Notes: generated by a model not told the origin, from the letters alone. Counted from the first letter of the stretch, positions 1 through 7,202 are shown. The stretch is 12,440 nt of DNA from Spirochaetota bacterium (GCA_022704645.1 JAKJGA010000039.1:1-12440); one strand, 5' to 3'. Made by a program: numbers and translations.

Positions 1-1391
1 CTTTATCTGCTAACCAAGGGAATTCTTCTGCACAATTCTTTCTAGCCCAACACTATTATTATGGAGATTTCATAGAAAAGAACATAAATAAAGCCGTTGA
101 ACTATATACTTTATCTGCAGAACAAGGGGATACTGTAGCTCAATATAATGTTGCATTATGCTATTATCAAGGGAAGGGTGTAAATAGAGATATAGAAAAA
201 GCAATAAAGTATTTTACCCTATCTGCTGATAAAGGATACCCTGAAGCTCAATATAATCTCGCAATATGTTATGAGAATGGGACTGGGGTTAGCAAAAATA
301 TTAGCAAAGCCATTGAACTTTATACTTTATCTGCAAATCAAGGATTTGCCAAAGCTCAATACAATCTAGCAATATGTTATTCAAATGGTTATGGAATTGA
401 TAAGAATATCCAAAAAGCTGTTGAATTATATACTTTATCTGGAAAACAGGGTTTTGCCAAAGCTCAATATAATCTTGCTGTGTGTTATGAAAAAGGTGCA
501 GGTGTTGATAAAAACATATCTAAAGCAGTAGAACTCTACACTCTATCCGCAAATCAAGGATTTGCTGAAGCGCAATATAATCTTGCCGTATGTTATGAAA
601 AAGGCAAAGGAGTCCAGAAAAACATACCAAAAGCTATTGAGCTATATACTTTATCTGCTAATCAAGGGTTTTCTTCTGCACAATTTATTTTAGCTCAACA
701 TTATTATACTGGAGATTTCATTGAAAAGAATATAAATAAAGCCGTTGAACTATATACTTTATCTGCAGAACAAGGACATTCTGTCGCTCAATTTAATGTT
801 GCAATTTGCTATTACCACGGAATTGGAGTCAACAAGGACATAGAAAATGCAATCAAATTTTTTACCCTATCCGCTGATCAAGGAGATGATCGGGCACAAT
901 ACAATCTCGCACTAATCTATCATAATGGAAATGATGTTAAGCAAAATATTTACAAAGCTGTTGAGTTATATTCTCAATCTGCAAATCAAGGAAATGCTTC
1001 CGCTCAATATAATCTAGCTTTATGCTATATGAAAGGAAATGGTGTTGAGAAAAATATACCAAAAGCTATCGAACTCTATTCTTTATCTGCAAAACAAGGT
1101 GAACACTTGGCTCAATATAATCTTGCAATATTATATCAGCAAGGAGAAGGAGTTAAAAAAAATACTTCAAAAGCAGTTGAACTGTTTACTCTTTCTGCTA
1201 ATCAAGGTTATGATAATGCACAAAACAATCTAGCATTATGCTATGAAAAAGGCGAAGGTGTTGAAAAAAATATTTCTAAAGCCATTGAATTATATACTCT
1301 TGCAGCAATTCAGGGAAACAAAACTGCTGAACAAAACCTAAAAAGAATAAAAGATGCAGAATCGGGCGATAAAAAGGATGAACCGAAGTAA
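1..1391 (+). CDS. Sel1-repeat (SLR) protein, 5' end missing
   Basis: The reading frame is open from the left edge (first whole codon at base 3) to TAA at 1389-1391, giving 462 visible residues. The true start lies outside the window; a GTG at 480 is internal and is not a start. The visible protein is twelve full 36-residue Sel1-like repeats plus a thirteenth broken one, then a short charged tail. The unit consensus is LSANQG-x3-AQYNLA-x2-Y-x2-G-x-GV-x-KNI-x-KA-x-ELYT. Sel1 repeats are paired helices that build a superhelical scaffold for protein binding; they have no enzymatic residues. Secretion cannot be judged without the N-terminus. Units 1-6 match units 7-12 in order, so a six-unit block was duplicated. 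The last bases overlap the next gene. The family call is very secure; partner and role are unknown. Confidence 0.93.
   Translation, partial: LSANQGNSSAQFFLAQHYYYGDFIEKNINKAVELYTLSAEQGDTVAQYNVALCYYQGKGVNRDIEKAIKYFTLSADKGYPEAQYNLAICYENGTGVSKNISKAIELYTLSANQGFAKAQYNLAICYSNGYGIDKNIQKAVELYTLSGKQGFAKAQYNLAVCYEKGAGVDKNISKAVELYTLSANQGFAEAQYNLAVCYEKGKGVQKNIPKAIELYTLSANQGFSSAQFILAQHYYTGDFIEKNINKAVELYTLSAEQGHSVAQFNVAICYYHGIGVNKDIENAIKFFTLSADQGDDRAQYNLALIYHNGNDVKQNIYKAVELYSQSANQGNASAQYNLALCYMKGNGVEKNIPKAIELYSLSAKQGEHLAQYNLAILYQQGEGVKKNTSKAVELFTLSANQGYDNAQNNLALCYEKGEGVEKNISKAIELYTLAAIQGNKTAEQNLKRIKDAESGDKKDEPK
3..1298 (+). repeat. Tandem 108-bp Sel1 coding repeats, 12 units, with a 648-bp higher-order duplication
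   Basis: Twelve exact-length 108-base units run without indels. Units 1-6 (3-650) and 7-12 (651-1298) correspond in order. DNA at 1-130 and 649-778 is nearly the same at an offset of exactly 648 bases, including the unusual unit with QHYY and GDFIEKNIN. This is coding repeat expansion, not a mobile element. Confidence 0.9.
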
Positions 1392-2385
1392 GGCAGAATT
1401 TCCCAAAATAATTCACCCGCAATTCGGAGAAATAACTGCTCCTTATATAATCTCGGCAAGCCGTGCAACAGATATTCCGGCATTTTATTCTGACTGGCTC
1501 ATTAACAGATTTGAGAAGGGCTATTCTGCAAAAATAAATCCTTATGACCGCTCTAAGATTTCATATATCTCTCTCGAAAATGTTAAAGCAATCGTCTTCT
1601 GGAGCAAAAATCCCGAACCGCTGATTGGTAAACTTAATTATTTTGACTGCCGGAATATTTCATATTATTTCCAGTTTACTCTTAATGATTATGAAAAAGA
1701 ATATCTCGAACCGGGTATTCCAAAACTTAATGAACGTATTGAAACCTTTCAGCGATTGTCGGAAAAAATCGGAAAAGAAAAAGTCATCTGGCGTTTTGAT
1801 CCTCTTATTAAAACAGATATTACTTCATACGAAGAACTTCTCGAACGTATAATGAAAATCGCAAAAAATATTTTTCCGTTTACAAATAAGCTTGTTTTCA
1901 GCTTCGCTGAGATAGAATCATACCGTAAAGTCAGACGGGCATTCAATTCAAGAAAAGATTTATTTTCCAAGCCGCCCGAAGATTATCAGGCAGCTGAAGA
2001 AGATAAAATTGATTTTGTAAGAAAGCTTTCTGCTGCAATTCCTGAGCTAAAGAATTTAAATCCGAATTTCCAAATCGCTTCATGTGCTGACGCAATAGAT
2101 TATTCAGCTTACGGGATTATACCGAACAGATGCGTTGATGACGAACTGCTTTTAAAAATTTCAGATGATGAACAATTGCACCGATTTCTCCGTCCTGATC
2201 TTTTCCGTGATGATTACTATCTCAAAGACCGGGGACAAAGAAAAAACTGCGGATGTGTTGTAAGCCGCGATATCGGCGCTTATGATTCCTGCCCGCATTT
2301 CTGCCTTTACTGCTACGCAAATTCTTCCAAAGAAGCGGTTTTGGATAAGATAAAATCTTTCAATAAGATGTCCGAATTTATTTAG
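1378..2385 (+). CDS. DUF1848 family protein with C-terminal radical-SAM-like cysteine motif
   Basis: The family is recognised from the N-terminal ISASRATDIPAFYS block followed by VFWSKNPEPLI, FQFTLNDY and VIWRFDPL, all typical of DUF1848. The C-terminus has a five-cysteine cluster: CGC, then 11 residues, then CPHFCLYCYAN. CxxxCxxC with a trailing YA resembles the 4Fe-4S/S-adenosylmethionine site of spore-photoproduct-lyase-like radical SAM enzymes, but sits at the end rather than the start of the protein. The reaction is unknown. Start choice: ATG 1378 gives 335 residues and a 14-base overlap with the Sel1 gene; ATG 1354 would add eight residues and overlap by 38 bases. Neither has a strong ribosome binding site, though AAAAAGG precedes 1378 very closely. 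Tight overlap suggests co-transcription with the Sel1 gene. Family call sure; start uncertain. Confidence 0.85.
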   Translation: MNRSKAEFPKIIHPQFGEITAPYIISASRATDIPAFYSDWLINRFEKGYSAKINPYDRSKISYISLENVKAIVFWSKNPEPLIGKLNYFDCRNISYYFQFTLNDYEKEYLEPGIPKLNERIETFQRLSEKIGKEKVIWRFDPLIKTDITSYEELLERIMKIAKNIFPFTNKLVFSFAEIESYRKVRRAFNSRKDLFSKPPEDYQAAEEDKIDFVRKLSAAIPELKNLNPNFQIASCADAIDYSAYGIIPNRCVDDELLLKISDDEQLHRFLRPDLFRDDYYLKDRGQRKNCGCVVSRDIGAYDSCPHFCLYCYANSSKEAVLDKIKSFNKMSEFI

Positions 2386-2420
2386 TCTCTTCCTTGTCGT
2401 TTTCAAATTATTCTTGACTC

Positions 2421-2426
2421 TATAAT
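2421..2426 (+). promoter_or_regulatory. Possible -10 element of the lipoprotein gene
   Basis: A perfect TATAAT lies 37 bases before the TTG start, but no good -35 stands at the right distance: TTGTCG is 21 bases upstream, and a TTGACT ends only one base before it. Weak call. Confidence 0.3.
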
Positions 2427-2451
2427 TTAAAAACCAATTTTACATATAAAT

Positions 2452-2457
2452 AAGGAG
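2452..2457 (+). promoter_or_regulatory. Ribosome binding site fixing a TTG start
   Basis: AAGGAG lies six bases before TTG at 2464. No ATG nearby in frame competes, so this site decides the start of the lipoprotein gene. Confidence 0.75.
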
Positions 2458-2463
2458 CTAATT

Positions 2464-3246
2464 TTGAAAAAAGTATCTTTGATTGTTTTTGTTTTAATCG
2501 CATCTTTTTTTCTATCATGCAGCAGTACAAGCACGTTAAAAGTAAGCCGTGATCAGATGAAATCTTATAAAAAAATTATTATCATTCCTCTTTATGTTCC
2601 TGATCAAATGATGCAGAAAGATTATAAAGATAATGTAGTTGGAGCTTATTATCCTGATGAATTTAAAACTGAGCTCTACAAATTGGTTAATGAGAATAAA
2701 CATTTTTATGATTCATGGGTTGAAAAAATCATGAAAGAAGGAAGATATAAGTTCCAAACTTTAATTCATGCTGAGAAAATTGATTCACAGATTGAAGTAG
2801 AAACTCAAAAAAGTTCGCTTGAATTTGGAAAATATTCTTGGATGGGAAATCTTTGGTATGGTCTAAATCCAGAATATATTAAGAAAATTACAAAAGAAAA
2901 TGATGCCGATCTTGTTCTTTTTCATTATCTGCAATGCGGTAAACATAGTGCATTTGTCGAAGGCGGCTGGGGATATAAAAAATATGGACCTTATGACTCC
3001 CTTAGATACTATGGTAAAATCTATGACAAAAACGGGAATATAGTTTTCGATACTACAGGTGAAAAAGATGCTAAAATTGCGTTAATAATGGAATATTATA
3101 AAGACAGTGTAATTTTCGGTACATTAAAGGTTAGACCAACTCTTGAAAAGCTTAAAGAACAGCTTACAGAAAAAAATATCAATTTTAATCTTGGTTATAA
3201 CAATTACGACGAGAAAGCTTATTATGGAGAATTTGTAGCTAGATAA
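2464..3246 (+). CDS. Putative lipoprotein, unrecognised family
   Basis: 260 residues from a TTG start supported by AAGGAG. The N-terminus is a classic lipoprotein signal: MKK, a hydrophobic run, then the lipobox LSC with Cys19, followed by a serine-rich linker. The mature protein should be lipid-anchored in the envelope. I do not recognise the family. The body has a beta strand rich in isoleucine (about 37-44), an aromatic middle part (GKYSWMGNLWYG, about 122-133), then a DADLVLFHYL strand and a YGKIYDKNGNIVFDTTGE hairpin. That alternation is seen in small periplasmic lipoproteins with an alpha/beta nucleotide-fold-like core, but this is only a resemblance. It stands between a possible promoter and a strong hairpin, so it is probably a single-gene unit. 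Confidence 0.75.
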   Translation: MKKVSLIVFVLIASFFLSCSSTSTLKVSRDQMKSYKKIIIIPLYVPDQMMQKDYKDNVVGAYYPDEFKTELYKLVNENKHFYDSWVEKIMKEGRYKFQTLIHAEKIDSQIEVETQKSSLEFGKYSWMGNLWYGLNPEYIKKITKENDADLVLFHYLQCGKHSAFVEGGWGYKKYGPYDSLRYYGKIYDKNGNIVFDTTGEKDAKIALIMEYYKDSVIFGTLKVRPTLEKLKEQLTEKNINFNLGYNNYDEKAYYGEFVAR

Positions 3247-3259
3247 TAATAGATTCATT

Positions 3260-3305
3260 TAGGCAAAAAGAAAACCGCTGAAAAAGTCTTTTTTCTTTTT
3301 GCCTA
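3260..3305 (+). terminator. Long perfect hairpin after the lipoprotein gene
   Basis: TAGGCAAAAAGAAAA at 3260-3274 pairs over 15 bases with TTTTCTTTTTGCCTA at 3291-3305 around a 16-base loop. It starts 13 bases after the stop codon. One arm is A-rich and the other U-rich, with no extra U-run behind it. It probably acts as a terminator or as 3'-end protection. Confidence 0.6.
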
Positions 3306-3360
3306 TTTCTGCAGAGAAGAAAGAAAACATATCCGCATTTCTTTAATCATTATGCTTAAA

Positions 3361-3377
3361 GAAGTATTTTATACTTC
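3361..3377. repeat. Small perfect inverted repeat upstream of the CDP-alcohol transferase gene
   Basis: GAAGTAT, three T, ATACTTC: a 7-base stem with a 3-base loop. It lies just upstream of the candidate promoter at 3398. It could be an operator half-site pair or the remnant of a terminator; nothing decides between these. Confidence 0.35.
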
Positions 3378-3397
3378 CGGCAATTAGCATATTAAGT

Positions 3398-3424
3398 TTG
3401 ACATATATCGGCACTTTTGATAGT
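3398..3424 (+). promoter_or_regulatory. Possible promoter of the CDP-alcohol transferase gene
   Basis: A consensus TTGACA at 3398-3403 is followed after 15 bases by GATAGT, a poor -10. The -35 is perfect, but spacing and -10 are weak. It lies about 60 bases before the start codon in an otherwise gene-free gap. Confidence 0.35.
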
Positions 3425-3462
3425 TGTTTGTTTGGTTAATAATTCAAAAGAGCTTATAAATA

Positions 3463-4140
3463 ATGAATAATAACGGAATATGCAGAAAAATTAAATTATT
3501 ACAAAAGTCTCCTGATGGAATTTTTGGATCCTTCATGACTCGCCCTGTTAGTCATTTCTTTGCTGCGGCTAGTTATAAACTGCATTTATCCCCTAATTTT
3601 GTCAGTTTCTTTTCGTTTGTTTTTTGCATTGCTGGTGGAACAATTCTTTTATTCCACGAGATTCCCTATTATTTAGTAATCTCAATTGCTCTCTGGTGGC
3701 TTGGTGCTATTTTTGATGCTGCAGATGGAGATTTAGCACGTTTTGTTAGCGGTGGAACTCCTTTTGGCGGATGGTTTGATAGTTTTCTGGACAGATTAAA
3801 AGAATTTTTTATTTTTTCTGTACTCGGATATCTGGCATGGAAACAATATAATGAAGAAATATATCTTCTACTTGGTTTGCTATCTATTTTTTCTAATGTT
3901 ATGAGCGGTTATATTAGCGATACTAAAAAAATATTTATCAGCGCCAAAAGAAAGCCTGAAATTGTTTTCAGCAACAAATACAGTTTCGGAATGGTTGACA
4001 CAAGAGATTTTGTAGTTATTGTTTCGCTTATTATTGGAGATTTCCGAATAGCCTTGATTACCTACAGCACTCTCTTTGCAAGTTTAATCTTTTTCCAGAC
4101 TTTACGCTTCTATTTAAAATACGGCAAAAAGACAAACTAA
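3463..4140 (+). CDS. CDP-alcohol phosphatidyltransferase family membrane protein
   Basis: 225 residues. The full family signature D-x2-DG-x2-AR-x8-G-x3-D-x3-D is present at about residues 85-110 (FDAADGDLAR, then GGWFDSFLD), so the metal- and CDP-binding aspartates are intact. These enzymes join a CDP-activated alcohol (usually CDP-diacylglycerol) to a second alcohol and release CMP within the inner membrane. Several hydrophobic helices surround the motif (about 45-65, 68-86, 112-126, 131-147, 180-215). The N-terminal pattern, a charged KSPDGIFGSF, then TRPVSHFF and LSPNFVSFF, resembles transferases in the group of inositol-phosphate/DIPP synthases more than PgsA or PssA; this is inference. 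The acceptor cannot be read from sequence. The gene ends 7 bases from a convergent gene. A modest AAAAGAG lies about ten bases before the ATG. Confidence 0.88.
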   Translation: MNNNGICRKIKLLQKSPDGIFGSFMTRPVSHFFAAASYKLHLSPNFVSFFSFVFCIAGGTILLFHEIPYYLVISIALWWLGAIFDAADGDLARFVSGGTPFGGWFDSFLDRLKEFFIFSVLGYLAWKQYNEEIYLLLGLLSIFSNVMSGYISDTKKIFISAKRKPEIVFSNKYSFGMVDTRDFVVIVSLIIGDFRIALITYSTLFASLIFFQTLRFYLKYGKKTN

Positions 4141-4147
4141 TCTCACG

Positions 4148-4891
4148 TTATACCTTCTTTGGTTTAGACTGTATTTGAGTTAATCTTTTCTGAATATATT
4201 TATTAGCCTCCTTTATATAAAAATCTTTAGGCACTAACGGTTTCTTAAGTGCTTCTTTTGTTTTTAGAGACAACTTGGAATTTTTAACAATTTCTTCTCC
4301 GCATTTGTTCATAAGTTTTTTATACTTGAACTGAACCGGTTTAAGAAGAAGTCTTTTATGGCAAAGAAGCTCTCCTTCAGTTCTAAATATTTCTCCCAGC
4401 ACTTTAGAATGAAGATTGCGCGCGAAACGCTTGAAAAGCAGACTTACAACCTGAAAATGAGAAAACTCGGGAAAACCGCAGTTTGAAATAACTACAACAC
4501 CCGGTGACGGCTGATCATACCGCTTCTGATGACGCGACTCACCATTTTCGTCTTTCGTTATACGCGGATCGGCAAGCGTCATCAGCCTGTCCATGAAAAT
4601 CTTCATCTGCCCGCTGACATTATCAACATAAAGGGGAAACGCAAAGACTATTATATCAGATGTAAGAACTTCGGAAAGAAGCGTCGGCATGTCGTCTTTG
4701 AATACGCATATCCCTGGAGTTTTAAGCCAGCATGTAAAACAGCCCATGCACGGATTAATTTTCTTTTTGGATAAAAAGATATTATTGGTCACAGCTCCGG
4801 CTTTTTCCGCCCCTTCAATAAAGGCTTTAACCATAAAATGAGTATTTCCTTTCTCTGCACGCGGACTCCCGTTAAAAATAGTTATTTTCAT
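4148..4891 (-). CDS. NAD(P)H-dependent FMN oxidoreductase, flavodoxin-like, with four-cysteine cluster
   Basis: 247 residues. The N-terminus MKITIFNGSPR is the beta strand and phosphate loop of the NADPH-dependent FMN reductase/flavodoxin fold. It is followed by C48-x2-C51-x2-C54-x7-C62 and KDDM, the compact cysteine motif seen in iron-sulfur flavoproteins and related reductases, where it can hold a 4Fe-4S cluster. FAFPLYVDNVSGQMKIFMDRL at about 84-104 is the standard second flavin-contact region. It is expected to be a cytoplasmic flavin-dependent electron carrier or reductase; the substrate is unknown. The C-terminal part after about 170 is basic and longer than in minimal members. The start ATG follows AGGATAGG at a sensible distance. 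The gene is convergent with the plus-strand transferase, with no room for a separate terminator. Confidence 0.85.
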   Translation of the reverse strand: MKITIFNGSPRAEKGNTHFMVKAFIEGAEKAGAVTNNIFLSKKKINPCMGCFTCWLKTPGICVFKDDMPTLLSEVLTSDIIVFAFPLYVDNVSGQMKIFMDRLMTLADPRITKDENGESRHQKRYDQPSPGVVVISNCGFPEFSHFQVVSLLFKRFARNLHSKVLGEIFRTEGELLCHKRLLLKPVQFKYKKLMNKCGEEIVKNSKLSLKTKEALKKPLVPKDFYIKEANKYIQKRLTQIQSKPKKV

Positions 4892-5016
4892 ATCGACCTA
4901 TCCTGAAACAGCAATTACGCCGGAGCGCATATTTGACAAAGAAACCTGTAGTTGAAAGAATGCAAATATAATTTAAACTACGAAGAAGGAATACTCAGTA
5001 ATTTCTTATTTTCTTA

Positions 5017-5417
5017 TTAACAGATAGAATTCATTAGATTAGTAATCAAAATATCTAATTCCTCGGATTTATCTTCAATTGTCGGATTTTCTATTATTGA
5101 TTCGAAATCTTCTTTTAATTCTATCAATATAGATTTTTTACAACTGAATCCATTCTATCGACCACTTGGGAAATTACCCAGTACTTCCATATACTATCAT
5201 TCGAATTTAATATATTTTTCACATAAGGTACTATATCTTTCTCAGCTTTAATCAATAATGGAATTATTACTTTTGCAACTGGCCAATTTATATCTTGAAT
5301 CCATTCAAAAAGATTACCCAGAATAGGTTTATAAAAAGAATATTCGTACTTCGACAATTCACTTACTGATACTACATCGAATTTATTTTTTGGAATAAAC
5401 TTTTTTAATTCATCCAT
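5017..5417 (-). pseudogene. DUF5071 family gene interrupted by a -1 frameshift
   Basis: The first 97 codons (from ATG 5417, with GGAG eight bases before it) read MDELKKFIPKNKFDV, then LFEWIQDINWPVAKVIIPLL and NDSIWKYWV, the hallmark blocks of DUF5071, a small helical family of unknown role. This frame stops at 5124-5126. The family's C-terminus continues in the -1 frame: SILIELKEDFESIIENPTIE and on to TAA at 5017-5019, giving about 133 residues in all, which is normal family length. The frames meet at a run of six A on the coding strand (plus-strand T at 5134-5139); one more A would restore a single frame. Possibilities are a real broken gene, a sequencing indel in the homopolymer, or programmed -1 slippage, because the site reads A-AAA-AAT in the zero frame. 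The family call is good; status is open. Confidence 0.75.
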
Positions 5418-5482
5418 TAATATAACTCCAAAAATCTATTGAATAGCAAACTAATTTTAAATAACTTCTACAACTAAACGAA

Positions 5483-5510
5483 ATTTTAGCATAAGTCATA
5501 AATTTATCAA
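5483..5510 (-). promoter_or_regulatory. Probable promoter of the DUF5071 gene
   Basis: On the minus strand, TTGATA (5510-5505), a 16-base spacer, then TAAAAT (5488-5483). Each box matches five of six consensus bases. It would leave a leader of about 60 bases before ATG 5417. Confidence 0.45.
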
Positions 5511-5618
5511 AGAGACGTGATATCGACATTCTGTTAAAAACTTCGAGAAGAGAAATGATCTCAGGAAACGGAGTTGTTGATAAGCGCAAAGTGTGAACTG
5601 CTGTTGTTCGATTGTCAG

Positions 5619-6395
5619 TTAGTAACTAAAAGATGTATTTATAATCATTTCTCTCTTTTTATATGATCCTTTATCGAAAAGTAACAAATAATCATATGCC
5701 TCACCTGAGTTATTCGATGCATAATTGCTTTTTATTGCAGGATAATCATGAAACGGCACGTAGAAAAGACCTCCAAAGAATCCGGAGAATATTTCCCCAT
5801 TTGTTATCTTTAATTCATATTTTTTCACAAAAAAAGAGCCTTTAAGATATACTTTATATATTATTACATAATCATCTTTTTTATCACCATTAAAATCAAT
5901 TTTATACTGTACTATCTCATTGGTTATTTCTTGTGAATATCTAATCCTTTCTTTACAAATTTTATTTTTAAAGGATATATCCTTATTCTGATGGCGCTTT
6001 TTAAAGGCCTTATACGAAGATTTAGTCATTAGATAACTTTCACTTGGATTTTCAATTTTAGAATAATTAAATCCAACACATTGTACATAATACATTCCAT
6101 TATTAAACAGAAAGTAATCGAAACCATCAAGCTGTTTAATTTTATCTCCATAATAGAGATAGTAATTACCAGAAGGATTAATTATTGATTTTTGTCTATC
6201 TTCCAAATTCAATTTATAGAAAGAAGTCTTTTCATCTAGATAAATCTTCTCTAAGTTGTCATCAGGCAATAAATTAGGTAATGTATAATAGTAATTATTA
6301 TTGTCGCTAGTAATATAACTACATATTTCATTTTTGTCATGAGAACATGCTTGCATGCCAAATATCATAATCAATATAAATAAACTGCATTTCAT
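5619..6395 (-). CDS. Putative lipoprotein with an FG-GAP-like Ca-binding loop
   Basis: The start is placed at ATG 6395 because GAGGAG (6408-6403) lies seven bases upstream; the in-frame TTG at 6410 and ATG at 6401 overlap or touch that site. The 258-residue product opens with a short signal and a lipobox MQAC (Cys17), so it is probably lipid-anchored in the envelope. I do not recognise the whole protein. It is rich in Tyr, Asn and Lys. One local motif stands out near residue 168: DFNGDKKDDYVIIY. This D-x-N-x-D-x3-D pattern is the calcium loop of FG-GAP/VCBS and EF-hand-like repeats, followed by a beta strand. It lies between two other minus-strand accessory genes, with about 200 gene-free bases downstream and 106 upstream. 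Confidence 0.7.
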   Translation of the reverse strand: MKCSLFILIMIFGMQACSHDKNEICSYITSDNNNYYYTLPNLLPDDNLEKIYLDEKTSFYKLNLEDRQKSIINPSGNYYLYYGDKIKQLDGFDYFLFNNGMYYVQCVGFNYSKIENPSESYLMTKSSYKAFKKRHQNKDISFKNKICKERIRYSQEITNEIVQYKIDFNGDKKDDYVIIYKVYLKGSFFVKKYELKITNGEIFSGFFGGLFYVPFHDYPAIKSNYASNNSGEAYDYLLLFDKGSYKKREMIINTSFSY

Positions 6396-6402
6396 TTTCA
6401 TT

Positions 6403-6408
6403 CTCCTC
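6403..6408 (-). promoter_or_regulatory. Ribosome binding site that selects the third candidate start
   Basis: GAGGAG on the minus strand. It leaves 7 bases to ATG 6395 but only 1 base to ATG 6401, and it overlaps the TTG at 6410. It therefore favours 6395. Confidence 0.7.
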
Positions 6409-6501
6409 AAAAAAGAAGCATTTGCATAGCGTATCTGCGGAAACCAATGTGGCGCATCAATTAGTTAAAGCGAAATGTTAACCGAATGCTAGCATAAATT
6501 T

Positions 6502-7086
6502 TCAATTATATTTCACTGCATAATATGCTCTTAAATAATCATTCTTCGGAGCATTTTTTAAATAATCATTTATATCTTTAATTAAAACATATACTACAAC
6601 TAAACCCGATCCTTTTTTATATATTGAATTGATACTTACATAATTATATCCTTTAGAAAAACAAGAATTTCCAGGAACAGTATCATATACACCAGCGTCA
6701 GCACCAAATTCATTTTTGACTTCTTTAGAATCAAATGCTCTAATTTTTGGTTTTCTTTCAGTATCTTGTGAAATATTTAAACAAATAGTGTATGTCATAG
6801 ACATTAACATTTTCATTAAGTCTTCGTTATTTGTCGCTTTTGTTAATTGTGAAGGTAATTCTGAATCAGGATATAAACCAATTCTATATTCAACATTATC
6901 ATACTTCTTATAACACACATTAACTAAAACATCTTCTTGTTCCGGTTCTTTTAATATTTTATAATCTTTTGGTACTATCAATTTTAAATTCATTTCTTTT
7001 GCAATTACACTAAAGGATTTAGTCTCGCCAGAATAGATTATACTAGTAATAAATAAACACATTAATCCAATTACACTTTTTTTCAT
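6502..7086 (-). CDS. Putative secreted protein, unrecognised family
   Basis: 194 residues from ATG 7086, chosen because GGAG lies five bases before it and because the product then starts with a clean signal peptide (MKK, hydrophobic core, polar SGETKS at about 19-24). An ATG at 7122 in the same frame would put twelve residues before the signal and has no ribosome binding site. No lipobox is seen, so release into the periplasm or cleavage by signal peptidase I is expected. The mature part holds three cysteines, a Met-rich stretch (LMKMLMSMTYTI) and a C-terminal beta region (SINSIYKKGSGLVVVYVLI). I do not recognise a family. A good promoter and a long structured leader lie upstream. Confidence 0.68.
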   Translation of the reverse strand: MKKSVIGLMCLFITSIIYSGETKSFSVIAKEMNLKLIVPKDYKILKEPEQEDVLVNVCYKKYDNVEYRIGLYPDSELPSQLTKATNNEDLMKMLMSMTYTICLNISQDTERKPKIRAFDSKEVKNEFGADAGVYDTVPGNSCFSKGYNYVSINSIYKKGSGLVVVYVLIKDINDYLKNAPKNDYLRAYYAVKYN

Positions 7087-7091
7087 TTTTT

Positions 7092-7095
7092 CTCC
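7092..7095 (-). promoter_or_regulatory. Ribosome binding site of the secreted-protein gene
   Basis: GGAG on the minus strand, five bases before ATG 7086. It argues against the upstream in-frame ATG at 7122. Confidence 0.7.
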
Positions 7096-7167
7096 AAGTT
7101 TAATTAAAATTGTGCCTAACATCTTCCGTGTAGTTACATGCGAATAGAATTCTGTTTTTTTGCCCTA

Positions 7168-7202
7168 TGCATATCCGATTAAATCTTGAATTTAACCATG
7201 CA
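7168..7202 (-). other. Hairpin in the leader of the secreted-protein gene
   Basis: TGCAT at 7168-7172 pairs with ATGCA at 7198-7202, and TTAAAT at 7179-7184 with ATTTAA at 7190-7195 around a 5-base loop, with an internal loop between the stems. A second small hairpin, TGCTT/AAGCA, follows at 7203-7214. Both lie between the predicted transcription start (about 7238) and the gene. I cannot match them to a known riboswitch. Confidence 0.4.

Noticed and set aside
1..1391. Regular repeats considered as a CRISPR array or minisatellite
   Set aside because: The 108-base period keeps one open frame and codes for the Sel1 consensus, so it is coding repeat sequence.
480..1391. A separate 303-residue gene starting at GTG 480
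   Set aside because: The same frame is open to the left edge with five more in-register repeats; the GTG is an internal valine codon.
2414..2426. TTGACT and TATAAT as one promoter before the lipoprotein gene
   Set aside because: Only one base separates them, so they cannot work together as -35 and -10.
4933..4961. Plus-strand TTGACA, 17-base spacer, AAGAAT promoter-like pair
   Set aside because: No plus-strand gene follows, and the region downstream is the 3' end of a minus-strand gene. The -10 is weak; chance in AT-rich DNA is likely.
7112..7118. GCCTAAC/GTTAGGC, an integron attC core-like heptamer just before a small orphan gene, with other small genes and spacers near
   Set aside because: No matching second core site and no long imperfect palindrome typical of attC could be found here or in the spacers at 6411-6501 and 5418-5618; no integrase is present. 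A 7-base match alone is not enough.
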